From positions 26,667 through 90,666 of the forward strand of contig NZ_LZLV01000017.1 in assembly GCF_001673405.1 (NCBI RefSeq): DNA of 64,000 nucleotides. The letters run 5' to 3'. This DNA is from Mycobacterium sp. 1245111.1. Its GTDB lineage: Bacteria; Actinomycetota; Actinomycetes; Mycobacteriales; Mycobacteriaceae. How positions within the stretch are numbered: position 1 is the stretch's first letter; every line of letters begins with the position of its first letter. Below, one piece after another: positions 18,683 to 28,022 of the stretch. The notes beneath the pieces are model-generated. The model saw nothing but the letters and a program-made list of their open reading frames with translations. It did no database searches and was not told the origin of the DNA. Both the position numbers and the translations under genes were made by a program.

Positions 18683-21670
18683 ATGATGTCGCAGCCGCCG
18701 CGGACAGCGCGTGCGATCCGCAGGCTCTCGGTGCCGGTCATCGTGGCGTGGGTGGCGCTGACTGTGCTTGTGACGCTGGGTGTTCCACTGCTGGAGACGG
18801 TCGGGCGCGACCACGCGGTCTCGCTGAGTCCCAAGGACGCCCCGTCGGTTCAAGCCATGATGCGCATGGGCACCGACTTCAAAGAATCCGATTCGGACAG
18901 CTCCGCGATGATCGTGCTGGAATCCCAGCAGCCGCTCGGGGAAGACGCTCGAACGTACTACTCCGGCCTGGTCCGTGAGTTACGAGACGATCCGAAACAT
19001 GTCCAGCATGTGCAGGACTATTGGGGAGATCGGCTGACGGCGTCGGGCGCGGAAAGCCCCGATCAGAAGTCCGTGTATGTGCAAGTGAACCTGGCCGGCA
19101 ACCAAGGTACGACCCTGGGCGACGAGTCCGTGGTGGCCGTGCGGGATATCGTGCACCGCACGCCGCCGCCGCCGGGAATCAATGTCTACCTCACCGGCGC
19201 GGCCCCGCTGGTCTCGGACATGCAGCGCAGTGGCAACGATTCCATTTTGAAGATCACCGCCGTAACCGGCGTGGTGATCTTCGTGATTCTGCTCGTTGTC
19301 TACCGGTCGATCGCCACCGTCATTCTGCTGTTGCTGACGGTCGGGATCGAAGTCGAGATGGCGCGGGGAGTGGTCGCTTTTCTCGGTCACAACAACTTGA
19401 TCGTGCTATCCACATTCGCCACCAACCTGCTGATGTCGCTCGCGATGGCCGCCGGAACCGATTACGGGATTTTCTTCCTCGGCCGCTATCAGGAAGCACG
19501 TCAAGCCGGCGCCGATCCAGAATCGGCCTACTACACCACATATAAAGGAGTCGCTCCCGTGGTGTTGGCCTCCGGGTTGACGATCGCGGGCGCGATCCTG
19601 TGCTTGAGCACGACCCGGATGCCGTACTTCCAGACCATGGGCATCCCGTGTGCGGTGGGCCTGCTCGTCGCGGTCGCGGTGGCCCTCACGCTGGTGCCGG
19701 CCGTCATCGCGGTTGGCGGGCGCTTTGGGCTCTTCGATCCCAGCCGTAAGATCGGGGTCTTCGGATGGCGCCGGGTAGGCACGGTGATCGCGCGGTGGCC
19801 CGTGCCAATCCTGGTGTGTTCCTGCGCCATTGCGGTACTCGGCCTTCTTACGCTGCCGGGCTACAAGACGAGCTATAACGCCCGTCTCTACATCCCCAAC
19901 GACATTCCATCCAACCTGGGGTTTGCGGCCGCCGACCGCCACTTCTCCCAGGCGCGGATGATGCCGGAGATCTTGATGATCGAGTCCGATCACGACATGC
20001 GCAATCCAACGGATTTCCTGGTGCTCAACAAGTTGGCCAAGGGAATCTTCAAGGTTCCCGGTATTTCGCGCGTGCAGGGGATAACCCGGCCCGAGGGCAC
20101 CCCGATCGAACACACGTCGATACCGTTTCTGATCAGCATGCAGAACGCCGGTCAGCTGCAGAGCATGACGTACATGAAGGCGCGCGTGAACGACTTCCTC
20201 AAACAGGCCGACGATTTGGCGAGAACGACGGTCCTGATGGAACGAATGTACGGCTTGGCGCAGGAGCTCACCGAAACGACTCATCACACGATCACCGTGT
20301 CGAAAGAGCTCAGCATCGTCATCGCGCAATTACTCAGCAACACAGCGGATTTCGAGGACTTCTGGCGGCCGATTCGCAGCTACTTCTACTGGGAAAAGCA
20401 TTGCTTCGACATCCCGATCTGCTGGTCGATCCGATCGATCTTCGACGTACTCGACGGTGTCGACGAGATGAGCGACAAGATGCAGGATCTGATCAAAGAC
20501 CTGGATCATATGGACAAGCTGATGCCTGAGTTGATAGCTCAGTTCCCGAAAATGATCGCGATCATGAAGTCCACCCGGACCATGATCCTGAGAATGCACA
20601 GCACCATGGCCGGGACCTTTAAAGAGGTGGACGACGCGGGCCAGAACGCGACGGCCATGGGGCAGGCGTATGACGCCGCGAAGAACGACGATTCCTTCTA
20701 TTTGCCGCCAGAGGTGTTCAAAAATCCCGACTTTCAGCGCGCGATGAAGACCTTCCTTTCTCCGGACGGAAAGGCGGCGCGGTTCATCATTGCGCAGCGT
20801 GGCGATCCCGCCACACCTGCGGCAATTTCACGCATCGACCGCATACACACCGCGGCCGAGGAGGCGCTCAAGGGCACGCCCCTGGCGAACGACAAAATCT
20901 TCATCGCGGGCGCGGCGTCGACCTACAAAGACTGGCGGGACGGTTCCAAAATCGATCTGTTGATCGCGGGCATCGGTGCGCTCTGTCTGATTTTCGCCAT
21001 CATGCTGATCATCACCCGAAGCGTGGCGGCCGCGCTCGTTATCGTTGGCACGGTTGCTCTTTCGTTGGGCGCGTCTTTTGGATTGTCGGTGTTGATCTGG
21101 CAGTACATTTTGGGCATCCAGCTGTACTGGATGGTGCTTCCGATGTCGGTGATCATCCTTTTGGCAGTGGGGTCCGATTACAACCTGCTGTTGGTGTCCC
21201 GGTTCAAGGAGGAACTTGGCGCCGGCATCAACACGGGCATCATCCGCGCGATGGGGGGGACCGGAAAAGTCGTCACCACCGCCGGCCTAGTGTTCGCGTT
21301 CACGATGGCGTCGATGGCCGTCAGTGAGCTACGGGTCATCGGCCAGATCGGAAGCACCATCGGGCTCGGTCTGTTGTTCGACACGTTGATCGTGCGTTCG
21401 TTCATGACGCCGTCCATCGCCGCGTTGCTGGGCCGCTGGTTCTGGTGGCCGCAGGTCGTGCGCCCGCGCCCGGCCAGTCGGTTACTCGAGTTTCGCGCAT
21501 CCCGTTCGACGGTTCGGTCCCTACTATTGGCGCCCCAGCCGGACAGCGAAGCGCAGCGGACACGCGTCGACGACGACACCGATACGAAGCCGCTCCAAGT
21601 GGTCGGGAACCGTCATCGCCGACAAGTCCGGGTGCCCGATCGGTTTGTCGGTGCGCGGCGGGAGCCGTGA
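18683..21670 (+). CDS. mmpL: MmpL (RND family) lipid transporter, second of a tandem pair
   Basis: Predicted 995-residue paralogue of the preceding MmpL, sharing the N-terminal [11 protein letters not shown] block, the [16 protein letters not shown] and [12 protein letters not shown] motifs, and the long coiled-coil periplasmic domain with [10 protein letters not shown]. Its C-terminal tail after the last helix is Arg-rich and about 80 residues long. It starts at one of two adjacent ATG codons, 2 bp after the first mmpL stop. Tandem MmpL pairs with one MmpS are characteristic of mycobacterial glycopeptidolipid export (MmpL4a/4b). A hetero-oligomer is plausible but not shown. Confidence 0.93.
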   Translation: MMSQPPRTARAIRRLSVPVIVAWVALTVLVTLGVPLLETVGRDHAVSLSPKDAPSVQAMMRMGTDFKESDSDSSAMIVLESQQPLGEDARTYYSGLVRELRDDPKHVQHVQDYWGDRLTASGAESPDQKSVYVQVNLAGNQGTTLGDESVVAVRDIVHRTPPPPGINVYLTGAAPLVSDMQRSGNDSILKITAVTGVVIFVILLVVYRSIATVILLLLTVGIEVEMARGVVAFLGHNNLIVLSTFATNLLMSLAMAAGTDYGIFFLGRYQEARQAGADPESAYYTTYKGVAPVVLASGLTIAGAILCLSTTRMPYFQTMGIPCAVGLLVAVAVALTLVPAVIAVGGRFGLFDPSRKIGVFGWRRVGTVIARWPVPILVCSCAIAVLGLLTLPGYKTSYNARLYIPNDIPSNLGFAAADRHFSQARMMPEILMIESDHDMRNPTDFLVLNKLAKGIFKVPGISRVQGITRPEGTPIEHTSIPFLISMQNAGQLQSMTYMKARVNDFLKQADDLARTTVLMERMYGLAQELTETTHHTITVSKELSIVIAQLLSNTADFEDFWRPIRSYFYWEKHCFDIPICWSIRSIFDVLDGVDEMSDKMQDLIKDLDHMDKLMPELIAQFPKMIAIMKSTRTMILRMHSTMAGTFKEVDDAGQNATAMGQAYDAAKNDDSFYLPPEVFKNPDFQRAMKTFLSPDGKAARFIIAQRGDPATPAAISRIDRIHTAAEEALKGTPLANDKIFIAGAASTYKDWRDGSKIDLLIAGIGALCLIFAIMLIITRSVAAALVIVGTVALSLGASFGLSVLIWQYILGIQLYWMVLPMSVIILLAVGSDYNLLLVSRFKEELGAGINTGIIRAMGGTGKVVTTAGLVFAFTMASMAVSELRVIGQIGSTIGLGLLFDTLIVRSFMTPSIAALLGRWFWWPQVVRPRPASRLLEFRASRSTVRSLLLAPQPDSEAQRTRVDDDTDTKPLQVVGNRHRRQVRVPDRFVGARREP

Positions 21671-21760
21671 AGCCGTGAGAACCGTGGCAGGTCGACACGC
21701 TAGCGCCGCTGCCCTTTTTCGTCGCGCCGCGGTGAGGTTGCGACACGGTCTCGGATGCAT

Positions 21761-21781
21761 ACCTATTGACAACGGATAGGT
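21761..21781. promoter_or_regulatory. Inverted repeat upstream of the DUF4185 gene
   Basis: ACCTAT and ATAGGT form a perfect 6-bp inverted repeat separated by 9 bp. TTGACA, a canonical -35, lies within it, but no good -10 at 16-18 bp was found. It sits 93 bp upstream of the DUF4185 start at 21874, in the 203-bp gap after the mmpL pair. It may be an operator; there is no direct evidence. Confidence 0.3.
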
Positions 21782-21873
21782 TTCCACCGCCACATTCGCC
21801 CCTATCGTCACATGAGTAACTGCGGGCGTCAACGTGTGTCAACGGCGACGGCCCGCCCCTGGAGAGGTGGGAC

Positions 21874-23319
21874 ATGTCGGCGATTCGTCGAACTGCTTCG
21901 GTACCCGTGGCTCTGGTAACCGTGATCGCGCTGATCGTGCCGGTCGGCTACGCGCCGCCGGCCTTTGCGGTTCCGTGCAGCGCGCCGGAGGCGAACGTCG
22001 CCCCGCCCGCGGGCATGCCCACGATTCCGTCGCCGGGCCCGGCCGCTCCACCGACCGGTCGCCGGCCTCGGGGTGCCAACGACAACGCGCCGCTGCCCAA
22101 GCTGGGTCCGCTGATTTCAGGTCTGCTCAAGGCTATTCCGCAACGGCCGGCCCAGCTCCAAGCGGCGGTGACGCCCGTCCCACCGGTTCCCGGAGCCGCC
22201 GTCCCGCAATCACCCAACGCCAATCAGGCTGTGCCAGAAGCGGTTCCGGTACCGCCGTCACCACCGCCCGCCGCGATCGCGGGCGCGCCGACCTCTCTGG
22301 TCGACTACGTCACCGGGCCCAACAGCCCCAACCGAACCCTCGCGCGCTTCGGCATTTCCGGCACCGACCTCGGGATCCCTTGGGATAACGGCGATCCGGC
22401 CAACCGCCAGGTGCTGATGGCGTTCGGCGACACCTTTGGGTACTGCGCCGTGCACGGCCAGCAGTGGCGATACAACGTGCTGTTCCGCAGCCAGGACCGC
22501 GACCTCTCGCACGGCATCCACGTCGCGGACGGGGTGCCCAACAACCCGTACTCCGGCTCGCCGGTGTGGGCGCCCGGCCTGTCCAAGCAGGTGCTCAACA
22601 GCATCCACAAGGCCAGCCACGAGACCGGCATGATTCCGACCTCCGCGATCTCGCTCGGGCGCACGCAGTACATGGACTTCATGTCGATCAAGAGCTGGGG
22701 CCGCGACGGCGAATGGTCGACGAACTATTCGGGTATCGCCCGCTCGTTGGACAACGGCCAGTCGTGGGGCGTCTACCCGGGCAGCATCCGGCTGGCCGCC
22801 GCGGACACCGTGCCCGGCGCACGGTTTTTTCCCGGCAACGAGAACTTCCAGATGGGCGCGTTCATGCGCGGAAAAGACGGCTACCTCTACAAATTCGGAA
22901 CCCCGGCCGGACGTAGCGGCGCGGCGTTCCTGTCCCGCGTCCCGCCGAATGCGTTGCCGGACCTCGGCAAGTACCAGTACTGGAACGGTGAAGGGCGAGG
23001 ATGGGTGCCGGTCGATCCGTCCGCGGCGACGCCGATCTTCCCGGGTCCGGTCGGCGAGATGTCGGCGCAGTACAACGACTACCTCAAGCAGTATCTGGTG
23101 CTCTACACCAACGGCGGCAGCAACGACGTCATCGCGCGCACCGCGCCGTCGCCGGAAGGGCCGTGGAGCCCCGAGCAGCCACTCGTCTCGTCGTTCCAGA
23201 TGCCCGGTGGCATCTATGCGCCGATGATCCACCCGTGGTCGAGCGGCAAGGACCTGTACTTCAATCTGTCGCTGTGGTCGGCGTACGACGTGATGTTGAT
23301 GCACACCGTACTGCCCTAG
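21874..23319 (+). CDS. Secreted DUF4185 protein, candidate D-arabinan-active glycoside hydrolase
   Basis: Predicted 481-residue exported protein. Residues 1-32 form a signal peptide ending near AFAVPC, followed by a Pro/Ala-rich linker to about residue 145. The remainder is a DUF4185 domain with repeated blade-like segments: FGDTFGYCAVHG, a YSGSPVW segment, DFMSIKSWG and GGIYAPMIHPW. From family knowledge, DUF4185 proteins of mycobacteria have been described as endo-D-arabinan hydrolases (GH183) that cut arabinogalactan or lipoarabinomannan; I place this protein there by domain recognition only. The ATG at 21874 follows AGGTGGG. It is the last plus-strand gene of the island and converges with rsbU 12 bp away. 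Confidence 0.75.
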   Translation: MSAIRRTASVPVALVTVIALIVPVGYAPPAFAVPCSAPEANVAPPAGMPTIPSPGPAAPPTGRRPRGANDNAPLPKLGPLISGLLKAIPQRPAQLQAAVTPVPPVPGAAVPQSPNANQAVPEAVPVPPSPPPAAIAGAPTSLVDYVTGPNSPNRTLARFGISGTDLGIPWDNGDPANRQVLMAFGDTFGYCAVHGQQWRYNVLFRSQDRDLSHGIHVADGVPNNPYSGSPVWAPGLSKQVLNSIHKASHETGMIPTSAISLGRTQYMDFMSIKSWGRDGEWSTNYSGIARSLDNGQSWGVYPGSIRLAAADTVPGARFFPGNENFQMGAFMRGKDGYLYKFGTPAGRSGAAFLSRVPPNALPDLGKYQYWNGEGRGWVPVDPSAATPIFPGPVGEMSAQYNDYLKQYLVLYTNGGSNDVIARTAPSPEGPWSPEQPLVSSFQMPGGIYAPMIHPWSSGKDLYFNLSLWSAYDVMLMHTVLP

Positions 23320-23331
23320 CGCCGGGTAGCG

Positions 23332-25536
23332 TCATCCGCTGCTCAGGCTGAAGCTCATGTCGACCGTCGTTCCCTTTGGCGTGCAGTCCATTTCGAGCCA
23401 GTCGCTGACCGCGCGAATCAGCAGTAGTCCACGCCCCCGGGTGCCCGGTTCGCTGGACAGCGGTTTCCACGAGCCCTTGTCGGTGATCTTGATACGTACT
23501 CGCGCGCCGTCGTTTTCGGCTTTGAGACGAATCTTTCCCAGTTTGCGGTCCTGGTAGCCGTGTTCGATGCTGTTGGCGACCGCTTCGTTGACGGCGAGCA
23601 CGATGTCGGCGGCCCGTTGCTCGACGACACCGGCGGCGCTCAGCCAATCCGCGAGCTCGTGCCGGAGGTCGCCGAGTTGACCGGCGTTGACCACCCGATG
23701 GATCGCCAACGGTGGGTACGGCCGGCGGTAGACGACGATCGCGATGTCGTCGTCGTAGCCGTCGGGTGGCACCAGTTCGGTGAGTACCGCGTCGGCGACG
23801 TCGTCGACGGTCTGGTTCGTTCCGGCGGCTACCGTTTCGCCCAGGTGCGCGATCCCGTCGTCGAGGCTCACGTCGCGCCGCTCGACGAGGCCGTCGGTGT
23901 AGAGCATCAGCGTCGAACCCGGTGCCAAGGTCACCGACGCCTGCGGACGAGAACCCTTGCGCTGCACGGCTAATGGTACCGATCGCGCATCGGTGATCAG
24001 CGTGTGCTCCTTGCCGGGCGCGGCCAGCACGGCGGGTAGATGGCCGGCGCAGCTGTAGGAGAGTTCGCCGGACTCGGTGTTCAGGACGGCCAGGAACACG
24101 GTAGTGCAGAACGCATCTGGAATCAGCTCGGCGACCGCGTCGAGCTCCTCGAGCAGCCGCGCCGGCTCGGCACCGGTGAGCAGCAGCGCCCGTGCGGAGG
24201 CGCGAAGCTGACCCATCACCGCTGCGGCCGCGAGGCCGCGGCCCACACAGTCGCCCACGATGATGCCGATTTGATGGTTGCCGGTCCGCAGCACGTCATA
24301 CCAGTCGCCACCGATTTCGAGCGGCGGGACCGCCGGCTCGTAGCGAACCGCGAAGCCTGGCGGCAGCTTGGCGGGTGCCAGCATCGCGTGCTGAAGGGTC
24401 AGCGACGTTTCACGGGCCGCCTCGAATTGGCGGACGTGCTGAATCGCCAATCCGAGATGACCGACCAGCACGGTGATCAGCAGACGATCGTCGCCGCTGA
24501 GCCGCCGGGGGACTCGGAGCTCGAGCCACAGCGCAACACCACCGCCGCCGGTGAGGACCGCCACCACGCCGCTCGATTGACCTGGGGTGTCGGGACTTTC
24601 GATCGGGTGGACGGTCAGCGGGAGTTGGCGACGAGCTTGCTCGAACATCTCCCGCAACGCCGGATCGAGATGACGCCAATCCGACGTCCCCCGTTCCCCG
24701 GCAACCTGAATGGTCGGCTCGGCACCTTCTGTCGGCCACACCGCGGCCACCACACGGTGCACGTCGAGGGCAAGACGGCACTCGTCCAGGGTGATCGACA
24801 AGACATCGGACATGCTCTTGGCCACGCTGACCGCGGTGGCCAGCCGCAGTACCGCGCTTTCCCGCGCAGCGAACGCGCGCTCGGCGGTGATGTCGCGAAG
24901 CGTCCCCACATAGACGTCGCCGGTGTTGTCGGCCTGGATGCGATTGACATTTGCCGCCACCCAGACCAGCCGGCCGTCGTGATGCCGAATCGGTGTCTCG
25001 TATTGCACCTGACTTTCCCGGTGCAGACGCGAGCGTTGAAACTCTGCTGCCTTGATGTCGACCAGCCACGGATGCGGCCACTGGTACGGGAGCCCCTGCG
25101 CCGAGTACCCGGTGATCTTGCGGAAGGCATCGTTGACCTCGATGACCGCCCCGCTGTCGTCGGAGACGAAAAAGCCCTCCTGTAGCGAATTGACCACGGC
25201 GTTGCGGAATACATCGCGATCGGCGAGGTCCTCGGCGCGGGCCCGCTGTTCCTCGTATCGCTTTGTGCCGTCGAGAAAGCCGCGCGTCGCGATGTCGAGC
25301 GGCGCAAGAGTCTGCAAGAGGAAGGCCAGTGCCGGTGCGCTGTCGAAAGCGGAAATCTCTTGTGTCAGTTGGCGTACCAGCTCAGAGTGTTGCTCAACGA
25401 TCTTCAGCGTGCTGATGTCGTCGCGCAGTGCTCGGCGCCCGAGCTCGTGTCCGACCGCCAGGTCCTCCTCGCTACCTGTCTCCAGGTAGCTGCGCAGTGC
25501 GGTGGCATAGCAGGCATCGAAATCGTCGGATGTCAT
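23332..25536 (-). CDS. rsbU: RsbU-like phosphatase with N-terminal RsbT-binding, PAS and GAF-like domains and a C-terminal anti-sigma-type kinase domain
   Basis: Multidomain signalling protein of 734 residues. Residues 1-80 resemble the RsbU N-terminal RsbT-binding domain (LRSYLETGSEEDLAVGHELG). A PAS domain is at about 112-220, a GAF-like region at 225-375, and a PP2C/SpoIIE phosphatase at about 385-600 with GGDWYDVL and VGDCVGRGLAAAA. A C-terminal GHKL ATPase is at about 610-734, with N-box VNEAVANSIEHGY and G-box GTRGRGLLLIRAV. The phosphatase should dephosphorylate a STAS antagonist, while the kinase-like domain resembles RsbW. It therefore joins input, phosphatase and anti-sigma parts in one chain. 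ATG 25536 overlaps the rsbX stop (ATGA). It is the last gene of the rsbRSTXU operon. Confidence 0.85.
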   Translation of the reverse strand: MTSDDFDACYATALRSYLETGSEEDLAVGHELGRRALRDDISTLKIVEQHSELVRQLTQEISAFDSAPALAFLLQTLAPLDIATRGFLDGTKRYEEQRARAEDLADRDVFRNAVVNSLQEGFFVSDDSGAVIEVNDAFRKITGYSAQGLPYQWPHPWLVDIKAAEFQRSRLHRESQVQYETPIRHHDGRLVWVAANVNRIQADNTGDVYVGTLRDITAERAFAARESAVLRLATAVSVAKSMSDVLSITLDECRLALDVHRVVAAVWPTEGAEPTIQVAGERGTSDWRHLDPALREMFEQARRQLPLTVHPIESPDTPGQSSGVVAVLTGGGGVALWLELRVPRRLSGDDRLLITVLVGHLGLAIQHVRQFEAARETSLTLQHAMLAPAKLPPGFAVRYEPAVPPLEIGGDWYDVLRTGNHQIGIIVGDCVGRGLAAAAVMGQLRASARALLLTGAEPARLLEELDAVAELIPDAFCTTVFLAVLNTESGELSYSCAGHLPAVLAAPGKEHTLITDARSVPLAVQRKGSRPQASVTLAPGSTLMLYTDGLVERRDVSLDDGIAHLGETVAAGTNQTVDDVADAVLTELVPPDGYDDDIAIVVYRRPYPPLAIHRVVNAGQLGDLRHELADWLSAAGVVEQRAADIVLAVNEAVANSIEHGYQDRKLGKIRLKAENDGARVRIKITDKGSWKPLSSEPGTRGRGLLLIRAVSDWLEMDCTPKGTTVDMSFSLSSG

Positions 25537-26159
25537 CCGGACATACCTCGGTGCCGCGCGGCCAGCACCAGCGCGTCGTCGTTGTCCTTGGCGTGGTTGT
25601 CCAGGATCTGCTCGGCGATTGCCAGAGTCGGTGCCGCAAAGTCGATGTCGTTGAGGTGGTCTTCGACGATCCCGTCGCTGACGAAGACAAGGAGATCGCC
25701 GGGGCGAATCGGAACATCCTGCGGGACAAGCACATCGGGCATCCGGTATCCGACGATACCTCCGGCCAGGCGTACCGATGAACGCACCTCGACGCCGCCG
25801 GGATGTTTGGCAACCAGATCGCCGGCGACGTTGCCGACCCCGATCCAGCTGACGGTGTCTTTGTGAAAGTCGATGCGCGCCAATGTTATCGCGGCACCGC
25901 GGGTGTTCGACAGCGCACGGTGGCAGCTCTGGAACAGTACGTCGAGCGGTTCGTCGCGGGCGTCGGCGAGAATCCCGACACCGCAGTCTGCCGCGTCGGC
26001 GGCATCCGAGCCGTGGCCGAGGCCGTCCAGCACGCCGATCAGCGCGCCGGAGCCATTCACGTCGAGCGCAATCGAGCGGTCGCCGCTGGTAACCTCGCCC
26101 GGCAGCGGGCGCGACGCGACGGCCCAATCAATGGGCCCCAGCCGGCCATATTCAGCCAT
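25533..26159 (-). CDS. rsbX: RsbX-like PP2C phosphatase of the stressosome
   Basis: Predicted 208-residue SpoIIE/PP2C-type phosphatase. Motifs include an N-terminal GDRSIALDV, the metal-binding GVLDGLGHGSDAADAA, SWIGVGNVAGDL and the late FVSDGIVED. By analogy with Bacillus RsbX it resets the stressosome by removing phosphate from RsbS and RsbR. It overlaps rsbT by 8 bp upstream and rsbU by 4 bp downstream, so all are co-translated. Position between RsbT and RsbU rather than at the operon end differs from Bacillus. The name rests on family and position. Confidence 0.82.
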   Translation of the reverse strand: MAEYGRLGPIDWAVASRPLPGEVTSGDRSIALDVNGSGALIGVLDGLGHGSDAADAADCGVGILADARDEPLDVLFQSCHRALSNTRGAAITLARIDFHKDTVSWIGVGNVAGDLVAKHPGGVEVRSSVRLAGGIVGYRMPDVLVPQDVPIRPGDLLVFVSDGIVEDHLNDIDFAAPTLAIAEQILDNHAKDNDDALVLAARHRGMSG

Positions 26160-26574
26160 TGTCCGGAATCCATTTCCACATTTCGACCGTCGTCCCCTGA
26201 CCCGAGGTGGACTGCACGATCAGCCGGTCCATCAACCTGCGCGCGCCGGGCAAGCCGAGTCCCAGCCCGCGGCCAGTTGAAAAGCCGTCCTCCATCGCTC
26301 TTTCGACATTCGCGATGCCCGGGCCCTCGTCTTCGGCCCGCACCACCAGCGCTCGCCGGCCCTCGCGGTCTTGCACGGCGACTCGAATGGCACCGTGGCC
26401 GGCGTAGCTGGTGATGTTGCGTGCGACTTCAGAGATCGCGGTGGCGATCATCGTGACATCGGTCAACGAGAAACCCATGTCCTGGGCGAGCTGATGACCG
26501 GCTTGGCGGGCGGCGACGATGTCGTCAGGGTGATCTACGTTGACGACGACGTCACTGGTCACCGGCGCGTCCAA
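26152..26574 (-). CDS. rsbT: RsbT-like serine/threonine kinase, stressosome switch protein
   Basis: Predicted 140-residue GHKL-type kinase. The N-box is ISEVARNITSYAG (Glu49, Asn53), followed by EDEGPGI and the G-box GRGLGLGLPGARRLMD. RsbT phosphorylates RsbS and RsbR on stress and then leaves the stressosome to activate RsbU through the N-terminal domain that is also encoded here. The start is uncertain: TTG 26574 overlaps rsbS by 23 bp, and GTG 26562 is an alternative. No strong ribosome-binding site is seen, which agrees with translational coupling to rsbS. It overlaps rsbX by 8 bp. Confidence 0.87.
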   Translation of the reverse strand: MDAPVTSDVVVNVDHPDDIVAARQAGHQLAQDMGFSLTDVTMIATAISEVARNITSYAGHGAIRVAVQDREGRRALVVRAEDEGPGIANVERAMEDGFSTGRGLGLGLPGARRLMDRLIVQSTSGQGTTVEMWKWIPDNG

Positions 26575-26938
26575 CCGGTTTTCGGGCGGCCAGACGCCGA
26601 TTCAGCAGCGCCAGGCCCTCTTCCAGGTCGAGCGCGGTGTCCATGTCTTCGAAGATGATGCCCAGCTGGACCATGGCGAAGGCCACCTCGGGCTGCAGGC
26701 CCACGATCACGGTGTGGGCGCCGCGCAGATTCGTCATGCGCGCAACGGTCTGTAATGACCGGGCGGCGAAGGAATCCAGGACGTCGATCGCGGTGACATC
26801 GACGACGATGCCTTGCGCTCGATACTCCGTCACCCGCTCCATCAGCCGCTCCCGGAACGCCTCGGTGTCAGAGTCGGACAGCGCGTTCTGCACCGTGGCG
26901 ATCAGGATCTGTCCCTGTTTCAGGATCGGTACAGGCAT
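26552..26938 (-). CDS. rsbS: RsbS-like STAS scaffold protein of the stressosome
   Basis: Predicted 128-residue single STAS domain protein, strongly resembling RsbS. The phosphoacceptor position is Ser56 in the motif IDVLDSFAARSL, matching Ser59 of Bacillus RsbS, and the C-terminal part is LGIIFEDMDTALDLEEGL. It should form the stressosome core with RsbR and hold RsbT until phosphorylated. It follows rsbR after 18 bp and overlaps rsbT. A short basic tail beyond the STAS fold is not present in the Bacillus protein. Confidence 0.9.
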   Translation of the reverse strand: MPVPILKQGQILIATVQNALSDSDTEAFRERLMERVTEYRAQGIVVDVTAIDVLDSFAARSLQTVARMTNLRGAHTVIVGLQPEVAFAMVQLGIIFEDMDTALDLEEGLALLNRRLAARKPVGRAGDQ

Positions 26939-26956
26939 GAGGTGTCTGCGGAGGCT

Positions 26957-27862
26957 CTAGGAGGTCGGCTCGCCCGCGCGAGTGACTTCGTACCCCAGCA
27001 GATGCTCGGCCTCTTCGATGCCGCCCTGCAGGTCGCCGACCGCGTTCATCTTCGAGAGGTCCAATCCGATCGTCACCAGCGTCAGCGCAATCTCCGAGGA
27101 CAGGCCGGTGATGATCACGCTGGCGCCCATCAACCCGGACGCATCCACGGTCTGTACCAAGTGGTTGGCCACCGTCGAGTCGATGGTCGGCACACCGGTG
27201 ATGTCGATGACGACGACCTTCGCCCGGTTTGCTCGAATGGCGCGGAGCAGTTGCTCGGTAACCTGTCGGGCCCGCTGACTGTCGAGGACGCCGATGATCG
27301 GCAGGATCAGCAGCTGCTCGCGCACCTGCAGAACTGGGGTGGATAGCTCACGGATGGCCTCTTGCTGCTGCCGGATGATGCGCTCGCGCTCTTGTACGAA
27401 GCTCACCGCGACGGTGTTGGCGATCCGGTTGGCGGCCGGCTCGTACGCGTCGAGCACCCGGTTGAGCATGGTGAAGTCGGATTGGTACTTCTCGAAGAGC
27501 GACCGGGCGAGCACGTCGCGCAGCAGCAGCACGATGCCGACGACCTCATCGGTCTCGACGCCTCGAGGAATGATGCGTTCGGAAAGGTCACGCGCGTAGG
27601 CCTGGAGCGCTTCAACGCTTCCGGTCTCGAGCACCTCGACGTAGCTGTCGTAGACCGTGGTCGCCTCGGAGAAGATCTCCTCGGGCGACATCGCGGTGAG
27701 CAATTCGGCTTCGGTGATTCGGCGGGCCCATTCCTCACGCAGAACCGTCCGGTTTTGCCTGAGGTGCTGCACCAACTGGGGCAGCAGTAAGCCTTCGCCG
27801 GAAGCTGCCGACGCCTGGGCGGCGCCGCTGGTTGCCGAAAGTTCTGGCGACTGATCCGACAT
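26957..27862 (-). CDS. rsbR: RsbR-like stressosome sensor protein
   Basis: Predicted 301-residue protein with an N-terminal sensor domain (about 25-160, largely helical, with an RsbRD-type rather than obvious globin sequence), a linker helix (QERERIIRQQQEAIRELS) and a C-terminal STAS domain. In the STAS domain the first phosphosite equivalent is Ser229 in IDST (Thr171 in Bacillus RsbRA by alignment), and Thr261 in EIALT matches Thr205. The ATG at 27862 is preceded by GGGAGG, a strong ribosome-binding site. It is the first gene of the operon, divergent from a STAS gene across 160 bp. The signal sensed is unknown. Confidence 0.88.
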   Translation of the reverse strand: MSDQSPELSATSGAAQASAASGEGLLLPQLVQHLRQNRTVLREEWARRITEAELLTAMSPEEIFSEATTVYDSYVEVLETGSVEALQAYARDLSERIIPRGVETDEVVGIVLLLRDVLARSLFEKYQSDFTMLNRVLDAYEPAANRIANTVAVSFVQERERIIRQQQEAIRELSTPVLQVREQLLILPIIGVLDSQRARQVTEQLLRAIRANRAKVVVIDITGVPTIDSTVANHLVQTVDASGLMGASVIITGLSSEIALTLVTIGLDLSKMNAVGDLQGGIEEAEHLLGYEVTRAGEPTS

Positions 27863-28022
27863 CGGACCTCCCGAATCTGAACGGCAAGTATTGCTGCCGG
27901 GCTCAGACTAACCGAGCCTCGCGACGCCCGCGGTTGCAGTACGATTTCTCCGAATTTGCCAGGCGGCTTGGGTCGGCACCGGATCCGCCAGAAGCGACGA
28001 GACTTTACACGAAGGATGGCCG

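Noticed and set aside
23332..26127. 931-residue version of RsbU with an Arg-rich N-terminal 197 residues
   Set aside because: The added region is the out-of-frame shadow of rsbX; the ATG at 25536 overlaps the rsbX stop and begins the RsbU_N-like domain.
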